From: Dipteris shenzhenensis
Taxonomy: Eukaryota; Polypodiophyta; Polypodiopsida; Gleicheniales
Length of the DNA stretch: 64,000 nt
NCBI GenBank assembly: GCA_047967505.1
Contig: CM106540.1
Reading direction: 5' to 3' (one strand)
The translations under genes and the position numbers were made by a program. The notes under the pieces were generated by a model. That model saw only the letters and a list, made by a program, of their open reading frames with translations. It made no database searches and was not told the origin of the DNA. The first letter of the stretch is position 1, and the number at the start of each line of letters is the position of its first letter. Below are positions 20,901 through 32,900 of the stretch, piece by piece.

Positions 20901-23900
20901 TTTCTCTTGGGCTTCTCTACTGTCCATAATCAGCTTTATGCTCATGTTAAGGCTGATTTGCATGCTGCTTATGCTGCCCCTTCCCTTTGGTCTTGAATTT
21001 TGAAAGCATTGCATGTTCAAAAGCTCGTGAAGCCATGTTCTTCCTCGTTTGTTCTTCCTACAACAAAAGTCCTATCAACTCATGAGAGGGTTGGCACCCC
21101 CCCTCAATGACAAATTCAAGGAGGTGTGAAAGCCAAGATAAGACTCAGAAAGAGAATTCAGAGTGGTCATGACCATCTCTGAATCTGGAATTATCTCATC
21201 AATATTCAACAATTACTCTCTCAAATCCTGAAGTTTAGTGAGGTGCTCAGACATGGAGTCACCCTCATCCATATGAGTATGAGTCAACTCTCTCTTCAGG
21301 AATGAGAACCTAGCATCATTGCGGGCTGAAAACATACTCTCCAAAATATCCCAAGTTGCCTTCGAGGTCTTGCATGACCGAATGTGCGGAATGATAAACC
21401 TTTTGACAGAAAGGGAGATAGCTAAAAGTGCTAGTGCATCACATGAATCCCACCTTTTCTAATCCTGTGTAGGAGCCGCCGCTGTAGCAGCTGCTGCACC
21501 TAGCAATTGTCCTGCATCTTGAGCTTGTCCTCTACCCTTCCTCCACCTTGTTGAGGAGGAGTAGCAGGTGCAACCACATTCTCTGGCCGTGGCTCATTCC
21601 CATTGATATAGTCCCATAAGTGTTTACCAAATAGGATATTGCAAACCATAAAACTCCATAGGAGTAGTTGGTACCATCCAACTTATCCTCATGTGTGAGG
21701 ACTCCAAACACTTCAATGGGATTGTTCTGGGCCATCACTCCCAAAGAAAATACAGCAAATACCAACAAAAATATTCCTTTCTGGGAATGAAGGTGCACAA
21801 CACAAATCCCTGCTGGGATATTGATGCAAACTGCCCACTTCTGGAAAAAAACCAGCCAATCAATGGCTCAAAATGCAACAGCCCACAAGCATAAATTCAA
21901 TTGAATCTCTGCCAAACACCTGCAAAAAATCCAAAAGCCCAAATATAGGAAAATGGGTGTCCAAAACCAAAGGATAGCTTGCTGTCTCAGCCTATCAAAG
22001 GCTCAAAATGCACCCAAATGTTCTGCAAATGGCCAAAGACTGCCAAAAAACACTGCAAAAAATGGCAATTGTCTACAACGTGACTCAATCTGAGTCCAAA
22101 AATGCATGCAAAGTGTCCAAGTACCTCACACACTAGGAAATTGCAGCCCAATCACAAAAGCCCCGATTTCTACAGGGAAATTGCAATCAAAAGAGGGCAA
22201 ATTTCCCAAAAGCCCCAAATTTTAACCAAAATTGCAATTCTCCTGCAAAAGCCAAACACTACCCCAAATGCAAACCAAACACTGGCCCAAATGCAGAAAT
22301 GCTTATGTGCAAGGCACCTAGATCAATGTGTGAACAAGCTGTACGGCCAGCAGCTGAACTGGCTGATAACAAGTAGTAAAGACTGCTTGTTCGGTAGCTA
22401 CACGACTAGGCAAGCACACAGGTCACGGGGCAGATGCACGTATGGATAGGGAGGTTGCAGTAGCGTACGGCACCTTGTGCAGAAGACTAACCTGTACGGA
22501 CTGTTGTCCGTACAGTGTATGGACGACTAGACGTGCCCTGAGCAGGTATGGCTAACAGGCTGGCGCAGTGTACGACAACGGTGTACGGACGACTGGTTGG
22601 CTCAAGTACACAATACAGTCGCTAGCTATACAACTGGATAGCGAGGGTAGTACGAACAAATAGCATGTGTTGTACGGACAGCAGCAGAACTGTACGACCA
22701 GGAGCAGTCGACTATACGGCCAGGTAACAGGATCGGTACGGACAAGTGACTGCGCAACCGTACAGTAGCAAAGCACAATGCTGAGCGACCAGAGTGTACG
22801 GCCAGCACGAGAGGGTGAGCAGATGGTTGATAGGCAAGGAGCAAGAAGCTGGCTCTAATTCCAAATGTGAGCAAAGGGTGTGAGTAAGGTGAGCAAGAGT
22901 GTGAACAGGAAGGAAAGCAACGTAAGTTGTATTACAAGAGATGGAAAACAACATACAAAACTTGGCGTTTGTCAAAGTGACAAAACCCTAACTAACCCAA
23001 CCACTAACTACTACCTGTAGTTGGGTATCCTAATTGTGGTTAGGGGGGAAAACCTCTACTGAGGGAAAAGTGTCCCTAACCCACTTATTAGTCATACATT
23101 GGTCACTGCCATGAATTATGGCGATAATTCCAACAAAGGGAGAGTAGAGTCCCCAGCAATAGGCACCTACAAAGGGCCTATGTACAAGCTGATAAAAGAG
23201 CGGCAAGTCGGCAGAAGACTTACAAAGGAGCTGGTAGGCAGCAGCATAAGAGAATGGAGGGTGAAAGCCTCCCATATGGAAAAAGGGGAGTTCTCATTGT
23301 GAAGGCTTTTGGCGCCTGCTTTAAGCTTGCCTTAGAGACTGGTGATAAAGACTTTGAGGAGTTTGAGATGTTGACCAGTAAAAGTGATATGGTGGCTTCA
23401 CCATGGTTACCTAGTTACATTATCCTAGAAGTACCATGTGGTGAGCCAATTAGAACTTTTCAGACTTGGGAGACTTCGTGCTTTGCATAATTCGGATTGT
23501 TCTCAACTTACAAGGGGGACAGCTTGATGTACCTGACCGGCAGTTCCAGAGACAGTTGGTGTTGCACATATGAAACCTTCGTCTTGGAATGGCTCGCATG
23601 TTTGGGGCCGGACCTGATGGAGCAGGAGATGCAGAGCCATGGACCCAATTTCAGAGCCACCTTCAAATAGTTCCAGAGAGATTCTCCAAGCGAGCTGATG
23701 GAGCATCTGCATTGACATGTAGGCCCACTGTGCTGCATCTTAGTTAGGGCAACCAATTTATACATGGGCCACCCTGGTCAGCACATATGGATGACATTAG
23801 GACCTCGTTTAAGGCTGGATATGAGCCCAGTGAGTGGGCAGAATGGCTGGGAGAACCCCCAGCAATAGGTGCTTGCAAAGGGCCTATGTACAGGATGATA

Positions 23901-26900
23901 GAAGAGCAGCAAGTCGGCAGCATGGAGAGCCGCCGCAGGTGCTCGTTGGGTCTGCAGCAGTCGACAGACAGGCAGTAGCAGATCGGGGCAGGAGACAAGT
24001 CACAGACCTGTTGGCCTGCCATGTGGCACAGGTCAGCAGTGGGCCAGACTGAGTCAGCTCAGGGTCAGCACACTGAATCGGCAGTTTGGTGGGCCAGTCG
24101 GCCCTGACCAGGTCGGCTTGTTTACAGACAAGTGATGTCTGTTACTCAGCCATGCATGACTGCTTTATAAAATAGTTAAGTAGACATTGATACAAAGGCA
24201 ATTTTATGAAGAAGACTCTTCATGCCATCAGAAAGAAGTTTATAAAGGCTACTTGGTGTCGAGTTTCCTGTCAAGGCTCTCTCAAAATCAAAGTGGTTTT
24301 CCTGTTCTCTCCAAGTTTAAGTTGGTTTCTATGGCCTGTGAACTTTGCAGCTTTAAGATCCATATAGATACAATCACATCATCCTCCCAATTCTAGCCTG
24401 CCTTTAGAAGCTGTATGCTGTCTCTCAGTTGAGCATATATCTACATACTCCCAGTACACAGCATTGGCAAGCAATGAAACATGTCTTTCAATACTTAAAA
24501 GGCACTCAAACCTTGGGACTCCTTTATAGTGCAGGATGTTATGACACTAGAGTCACATAGTGGTAAATGTTTATGCTTGGCACTTCATATATCTCATGGT
24601 TCACCAAAACAACAGCCTACAGTTGGTACTTTCTAGCTTTGAAGCTGAGTATATGGCAGCTTTTACAGCTACCATGGAATGTATCAAGCTCTGGAAACTA
24701 CTCGCAAATCCTGATGTTGGTCAAACATCTCCTACCATTATCTACACTGGCAGTCAGAGTGACTTGGCAATTGCACAAAATCGACCAAGCACATTGACAT
24801 TCATTATCATTGTGTTGGAGAAATATTGTCAGCAAGAGATATTCACTTGTGTTACGTTCCAACACAAGACAATCTGGCAGACATGTTGACTAAAGCATTA
24901 CCGCGATCTAAGTTTGAAGCTTTTCGACAAGCTTTACACTTGCTTCCCTTTGTCACTCAATACTGCCACTTCCGTAGGTTGCTATATCCTTTGTGGATGA
25001 ATATGTGCAACCATGGTACTTATACCAGGTACATCTAAGAAATTTCCACTGTACTTACTTCAAGGGGCGTTTGTAGGACTTTACACCTTCCACATTAGTA
25101 TGGACTTGTAGGCCAGTTAATACATAAATAGGACAGTTAGTATTGTTAGTCTACCTATGCCTACTATCCATGCGGCATAACTGAGCCAATGCTAGAATGT
25201 CTTGAAGACTGATCTGCTGATCTGAACTGTTGAAGGGAACTGAGCCCAGGGTATGCTCTGTGTCAGAGGTGAAAGCATCAGAGATGTATGCTGGAATGGA
25301 ATCACCTGAAGAGTTGAATGCGCTGGGACATATATCTCTACATGCGGCAGAAGATGTGAGTGCCGTGGGAGGCCTCACGGACTTTTTTTTGTTAGAGAGA
25401 GATATGTAACCCATAGCATTCGAATTGTTCATGCCAAAATTTTCACACAAGATGAGAGGCATCTGCATGGGAAAATCTGAAATAGAAATATGTAAAACTC
25501 TAGGACAGAGTTACATCAGCTGCATCACCCCATTCTAGACTGCATAGTCAGGAGATATGGTCTTAAAGGACTGTCACCCCAAGTGAAGTAACTTCAAATG
25601 ACCATTCAGTACATGATCTTTGCAACAAAGGATAAACAGCTGCTCGGAATCATGAACAAAGCAAAGCTTCCGGCTACTTTGAACGCTGCCTCATCTTTCT
25701 ATGCTTACGCTTGAGCCTGCGCATCCTCTTTTTCTTCAACTTGGCTCTCATGATGACGAGAACGGAAGGACAAGCTTCTCAGCAGATCGAGAGAGAGAGA
25801 GGGGGGGGGGCGGGGAGGGTTTTTTTTCTGCGGGACCCAGGAGAAGGGGATTGGGGGGGGGGGGGGGACTTATAGAAAGACGGAGAGCCAAAAAGAAGAC
25901 CAGGAAAAATGAGTTCTTAGCAAGCAATGTAATTACCATGATGTAGAAAGACTGTTTGTCATTGATAAACTGCAATTGACTTTTCAGTGGACCCACAACA
26001 AACAACGAATTAAAATGATAAGTTATACTCACCTTTTGAGATAGTATTACATAGGGCTCTGCAAGAAAGCTACAAGGATAAACCCACAAATAAGACTGCT
26101 TACGGGGACACCAAGTATACAACAATGCCCTATTTTCCCTGTTGCAGAAAAATTGCTCTTTGTGAAGTTTGGCTTGCTTAAGAGGCACACCAGAAATAGC
26201 TATTTTGTGTGGTGACCTCATCTTCAGACTAGAGATGAAGTTTTGGAGGTTCTGTTCAGCTTCAAATGTTGCCTCTCTCTTTCTAATGCTGTTAGGATTT
26301 CTACATTCAAGTTCCTTTGCACGTCCTGCTGGGCTGCTTATTAACAGTCTTTGCATCTTCTCATCCTTAGAGTCATACCTCTGTGTGACATGCAATGCCT
26401 TTTCTCAATCCCAGACTTAGACCTAAATATAAACAAAGGGGAGGTTTGTGAAAACTCCTTTTGAAAAGCAATGATGCTGTGCTGAACTAAACACGGAGCA
26501 ATGCTCTTCTTTAACTTCTGATATTCATGTGAGAGTTGCTGGTCCATTTTGGTGACGATAAGTAGCTGGCCAGATGACATTCACAATCTCTACTCTGTGG
26601 CGAGAGACAATCACACTTGTCAATCCAATGGCAAAGAACAACAGAAATGAAATTGGAGGAGACGCGGCAAACGCTTAAACCTCGAGAAAGAGTTCAAGGC
26701 CAATAGCCCTCGGGTACTCACAAAGGCATTTGTAAACAAATATAATGGCATGCCTTCCTTAAGCCACAAAAAATACAATGATGTAATGTTAATAGATGCA
26801 AACATTAATTCCATGATGAGTGATCTTAGAGGATTCGAATTCGCTCCTGCGAGCTTCCCCTCCCCCCCCTCGCCGTTAGCTCTACCTCCCCCTAGCTCCT

Positions 26901-29900
26901 CCCCTCGTCGCGACCACCCCCACCCCTCCCCCTCCGCCCTCGACCCCCGTCCCCCCTCCCCCTCACCCGCCGCCCCCCTCGCTCCAACCCGCCCCCTCGC
27001 CTCCGCTCCAACCCACCCCCTCGCTCCAACCCGCCCCTCGCCTCCGCTCCAACCCGCCCCCTCGCTCCAACCCGCCCCCTCGCTCCAACCCACCCCCTCG
27101 CCTCCGCTCCAACCCGCCCCCTCCGCTCCAACCCGCCCTCGCCCTCGCCTCACCTCCGCTCCAACCCGCCCCCTCGCTGCTCCCTCGCCATCCGCCCCGC
27201 TCCAACCCGCCCCCTCGCTGCTCTCTCGCCCCGCCCCTCCGCTCCATCTCACCTCACCATCGCCGCCCCCCCCCTCGCCTCCACTCCCCCCCCCCCTCGC
27301 CCTCGTCTCAGCCGCCCTCACCCCCCCCCTCCGCTCTCTTCCACCCCGCCCCTCCGCCTCACCTCGCTTCACCCAACCCCCCCCCTCGCTTCACCTCACC
27401 CCCCCCCCCTCTCGCCGCTCCGCCTCACCCGCCGACCCCCCTCGCTTCACCCGACCCCCCGCCTCCATTCCGCTCTCCCCGCCCCCCGCTTCACCTCTCC
27501 GCCCCCGCCACTCCAACCCCGCCCCCCCCGCCCTTCCGTATTCCCCGCACCCCACAGCCTTCACCCCGCCCTCCGTTCCGACCCCCCCCGCCCCCTCACT
27601 TCGCCTCGCCCGCCTCACCCCCAGGCTCCACCTCCCGCTTCGTCCCCCTTCTTGGGTGGCAGCCTGTTTTTTCCTCATCGGAAGCTTGCAGTTAGTCTTG
27701 GCGGTATGGCGGCCCCCTGCCCGGATCCGGAGGCCCAGTCGGACCCTCCCTCTCCAGATGCCTACCGCATTATCCTGACAGAGCAACAATCATCTCGTGT
27801 TCAGGAGGTTGCCATTGACTTTGCTCGTACCTCTGTTTACGGTAGAGTCATTGGACACTCCCCCTCCAGGTCTACCATCAGGGACTGGCTCCAGTCCACT
27901 CTCCTGCTAGAGGATGGCCATATTGAGGAGGTGGCCCTTATGGGAAGGGGCATCTTCTGGCTCAAACTCTCCAATGAGAAAGCTGCGAGCAACCTAATTG
28001 CCGGTTCCCCCACATCGGTGGATGGGAAGATTATCATGATAGTCCCGTGGTACCGTGGATTCAGCGCAGCGGATTTCGATGTTCGGTTCCGTATACCTCG
28101 CCACCCAGTGACACCAGTTTTTCCAGGGCTTGCTACTGAGTTGCGGCCGATTGTCAGGGACTTGGGCTCCCATTTTGGCTGGGTTATGCACGACACCTTT
28201 GCCGACGCGGTGACCACGGCAGGAGCTCCCCGAGTCCGTGTGGCTGTGGCGGATCCTGCGACTCTCCCTGCAGTGATCGAGATTGTGACAGGTGCCGACA
28301 GCATCACCCAGAGCATGATAGTCACCGGACAGCCAGGTCAGTGCCTGCGGTGCCACGGCTTTGGGCACTTGGCGGCTGCTTGTCCACGCTTTGCCAGCTC
28401 GTCTCGACCCCCCCGCCCCCGCCCCCTCCGCCCCCACCCCCCCCCGGACAGCCACGTCAGGAGGAGCCGAGGCAGCCGGAGTCTGGTCCAGAGGTAGTGG
28501 GCGGTTGGACCGAGGTTCGAAGGAAAAGAGGAAAGAACAAGAAGATTTCGGATAAAGGCAAGGAGGCAGAGGTTACCCTTCCTGCAGCAGCACTCCAGAG
28601 ACCTGACAGGCAGACGCCCCAGGGACCTGGGAGAGCTTCTTCTTCGACGGCAGCCCGCCCTCCACAGCCTCAGATCCCCCTCTCTCCCGCTCCCCCGCCT
28701 TCTCCCCAGTTTCCCCCCCCCTTCGCCCGACCCGCAGCTTCAGCCCCCGCCTCCTCTTCCTCAGTCTCCTCCTCCTCCCCCTCAGCCCCAGTTCCAGATG
28801 CATCCCCATCCCCCCCCCGTCCCCCTCGTCTCTCCTACAGAGTTAGCTACACCGTCGGCTTTCCAGCCGAGTGCAGCCCCCGCTCCACCTCCTCCACCTT
28901 CTCCGCCAGTCGCCTCCGTGGAGTCCGAGTCGCCTATCCCGCAGCCTCCTCCCCCTCCCCCCCGCTGGCAGGACACCCGGAGTCTATACCACCAGTGGAG
29001 CAGGCTTCCCCTCCCGCTAGCCCCTCAGTGGCAGACTCAGCTGGGTCTCAGCTCCAGGAGAGAGAGCTTCCTTGAGACTTTTACAGATCTGGCCCCTGGG
29101 ACTACCTGGATGTGGCCGACCTTGGGACCTTCCCGGCTTGTCTCGACATCAGTATCTTCCTGCTCCGCAAAGGGGCGGATGGGAAGATTGCTGCCTTGGC
29201 TCCCAGGGATGGCCCTAGCTTCGCTTTCACGTTCCTCAGCGATGGCATCGAGACCTGGACAGACGACTCGGTTTGGGAGGCTCTCAGAGAGCAGACACAC
29301 GCCCAGGTTTGCTCCTGGATAGGCCCGTCCGGTGGGCAGCTTCTCGAGACTCAGTGGTCCGAGGGCGATGTGCGCCTGCGGTGGCGTTGCGCCGCCAAAC
29401 GCTTCCGACTGATTGTGATTCTCAGACCCCCCTGTCATGGCCTCTCCCCCAGGATGTCAAAACTTGGTCCCAACAGAAACTCCGAACCTTCTACGGGATG
29501 ACCACTTCAGAGATCTCGAGCTGGCTCGAGAAAGCATTTGCTCATGGCACCAGAGGCCTCTCGCCATTGCTGAAGGTGTTGAAGAACGGGCAGGACGACC
29601 CCGTCTCCCCCTCCAAACCTTCTCATAAGCGGCAGCGCCTCCATTCCGATATGTCTGATTCTTCTTCGACTTCGACCGCGAGCAGACAGTTGTTCGCAGC
29701 CCCCCGTCCCTCTCCATGAGCCTACACCTCGTATCCTGGAATGTGAACGGGTTTCACTCTTCGGGCACCCGTGGTCCCAGGAAGCTCATTTTGCGACAGG
29801 AACTTCAGCCTGCAGTGATTGGTCGATTGGATGTACTTTTGCTCCAGGAGCACAAGCTTTCTGCGGCTCATTCCCGTAGCTGCGGGAAGGTTCTCCCTGG

Positions 29901-32900
29901 ACGTTCCTACACTTATTGGGAGCCTTCGATCGGCGCACGGGGGAGGAGTGGGGGTGTCTGTACCTCCGTGTGCGAGCAGTTAGCCCAGGAAGTTTTCGGT
30001 CACGGCACGTTGATCCCAGGCCGAGCCCTTTGGGTAGGCCTAAATTTGGAGGGATCCAAAATAGGAATCCTCAACATTTATGCTCCCACAGACCTCCGAT
30101 GCAGAGCCACCTTCTGGAGGACACTTACAGGGATTCTTCCAGACATGGATTCCTGGATTGTTGGAGGAGACTTCAACAACCTGGAGACCTTGGAGGACCA
30201 GCAGGGCAGAGGTCCGGAGTTCACAGGTATGGCTCAGGCAGAGCAGTCAGCTTGGGACTCTTTCATCTTCGCGACAGGAGGGAGGGACAGTTGGAGAGAC
30301 CCGTCCTTCCGGCGTTGGCACGGGAGCCTGGACTTCTCTTGGGGCTTCCGCAGGGAAGGAGGCAGACTCCTGGAGAGGCTTGATAGATTTTATGTCAGTG
30401 ATTGGGCCATCAGTAGAGGCGGCCAGGCGGGTATAGTTCCAGGGACGACACTCTCCGACCATGCGCCTGTGCTCCTATCATTAGATTCGGCAGCCCAGAC
30501 TCTCCCCCCCCGATCATGCAGGATTCCCGACTCCATCTTCTCGAGGGTGGACGTGCGCAGCAGCATTTGCAGTCTTTGGGACAGAGACTGGGGGGAGGGC
30601 GTGGATCTGGTAGACTCGGTCGCGCAGGCTCTGCAGGAGTCCAACCAGATCTGCCAGCTCGCAGCCCTACAGGTTCGACAGGATTGGTGGGGCAGAGAGA
30701 GAGCTCTTCGGAGGGACCTCGCCTCCATTCAGCGACTCCAGCAGGCTTCCCCGGGCTCGGAGGAGCTTCGGATCCAGGCCCTTCGAGCCAGAGCCCTCCT
30801 GGAGGAGACCCTCCAGCGTCGCTCCGAGTTTTCCTATCACGCCTCTCTCTCCTTCTGGGCCCGGAAGGGTGACCGGATGTGCAGGGAGTTCTTCAGGACG
30901 CATGGCCAGAGAGCTGCAGGTGATCAGCTTCGGAGTCTCAGGACAGCGGATGGTCACATCGTTACGGATCCGGGGGAGGTCCTGGGGTTGGCCACTGACT
31001 TCTACAGGACCCTCTTCCAGCAGGAGCCGCTTGCCCCTCGTGCTAGTCGTGCCCGTGAGGAGGTGTGGAGGCACATTCCACCCCTGGTCCAGCCTAGCAT
31101 GCAGGCGACGTTGTTGGCGCCGTTCACCTCGGATGAGATGTTGGAGGCCTTGATGGCTATCGACGGACAGAAATGCCCAGGTGAGGATGGGCTATCCCGA
31201 GCATTTTTCACCTCCTTCTGGGACCAGATCCATCAGCCCCTCCTTGCAGCTCTGCAGGGGATTTTCAGCAGCAGTCAGATGCCAGAGAGCCTTTCCTCAG
31301 GACTGATTTGCCTCATCCCGAAGGGAGGAGATAGACAGGAGATCCGCCAGTGGCGTCCGATCACTCTCCTTACCACTGCCTACAAAATCCTCGCCAAGAT
31401 GATCAGTGCCAGAGTTCGGCCTCTACTCCCAGACCTCGTCCATGACACTCAGACAGGCTTTGTCCAGGATCGCAGTATCCTGGATAATGTCTTCACCTTT
31501 TCAGAGGCGGCGGAGTGGGCTCAGTACAACCGATCACACCTTGCCATTTTACTTCTCGACTTCGAGAAGGCCTACGATCGCGTGGACTGGTCCTTTTTGG
31601 AGGGGACTCTGGAGCGGCTAGGTTTCCCGGCAGGTTGGATTCAGGGTATCTCAGCTTTGTACAGGACAGCGTCTAGCAGAGTCATCATTGGAGGCAGGAT
31701 GGGTGAGCGCTTTAGCTTGGAGAGATCAGTACGTCAGGGCTGCCCCCTGGCTCCTTACCTGTTTCTCTTCTTCGCCAAGGCCATGACTTACTACCTTCGG
31801 GCGAGGTCCACAGGGCTCAGGGGTGTTCGCCTTCCACTCCGGGAGGACACGGAGCTTTTGGACTCGGAGTACGCAGATGATACAGCCCTTTATGTCCAGG
31901 ACAATGAGAGGATGCTAGAGAGGGTGCGGATGGCCCTGGAGGTTTTCTGCTCGGTCGCTGGTGCGAAAATCAACTGGAACAAATCAGTTGGTTTTCTCAC
32001 AGACCCGGGGGCGTGTTCTCAGTGGGGGCGATTTCTGGGTTTCAAATGGATTCCACGTGGACAGACAGCTAGATACCTTGGCTTCCAGGTTGGCCTAGAC
32101 ATCACGCCAGCTCAGCAGTTTCTCCCGGTGCTAGACTCCATCCGACGGAAGCTGGCTTTCTGGAGCACTGCTAAGCTCTCCCTTGCAGGTCGTGCCTTGG
32201 TAGTTAACCAGGTCCTCCTAGCCACGGCTTGGTATATGGCTTCCTGCTGGTGCTTCTCGAGATCCAGCGTGGCACAACTCAGGAGGTTGGTTCGGAACTT
32301 CCTTTGGTCTGGGGAGGATGGGCATAGAGATACCAGAGCCAGGGTTGCTTGGCAGACAGTCATTCTTCCGCAGGCTGAGGGTGGCCTTGGGGTCATTGAT
32401 CCAGAGCTTCAGAGTCAGGCCTTGTTAGGCAAGCTTATCATTCGCGGTTTGACCCCAGGGGGACAGACGTGGAAGATGTTACTTCAACAGGGAGTCGGCT
32501 CTTGTGTCCCGTGCCGAGGTGGAGAGTGGCTACCGTCCCTCAGGTGGATCTTCACCTCCGCCCCGCCCACTCAGCCCCGCTCCCCACTCGTTCGTAGCCT
32601 CCTCATGGTTTGGAGGCGGCTCCGCCTCAGTCTCATTCAGTCCCCTCCCAGCTATCAGGAGGAGATCGATCGCCAGCCGCTTATCTGGAACGGTCAGGTC
32701 AGAGATGCCGAGGGCCTTCAGTTGGGGGAGAGATCACATATCAGGTGGGACGGCTGGATGAGGGGGCCAGCCCGATCCCTTCGTGTTTGGAGGGATACGT
32801 ACAGACATCTGGAGATGACTGATCTTGCAGACGCAGCTGGAGGTGCACGTGGAGCCCAGGCGAGACGCACGGAGATCGACGGTGCGATCCCAGCTGCTTG

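Larger units (their letters stand above)
20356..23134 (-). mobile_element. Copia remnant with gag-protease only, minus strand
   Basis: Reading leftward: LTR candidate (22866-23134), a primer-binding-like site (TGGAATTAGAGCC, 22853-22865), a leader of about 1.1 kb, then gag and the protease start (21735-20467), ending near AACCCCAACA at 20355. Integrase, RT and RNase H are absent, so an internal deletion is inferred. The left LTR is not convincingly similar to the right one, so the left boundary is uncertain. Confidence 0.6.

Noticed and set aside
20341-23134. Treating AACCCCAACA (20355) and AATTCCAACA (23134) as ends of an LTR pair
   Set aside because: Only the last dozen bases agree; the preceding 200 bp are not similar, so the pairing is kept as a possibility only.
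26620-27789. Long Gly/Arg- or Pro-rich frames on both strands
   Set aside because: Same reason: C-rich tandem repeats of the LINE 5' UTR.
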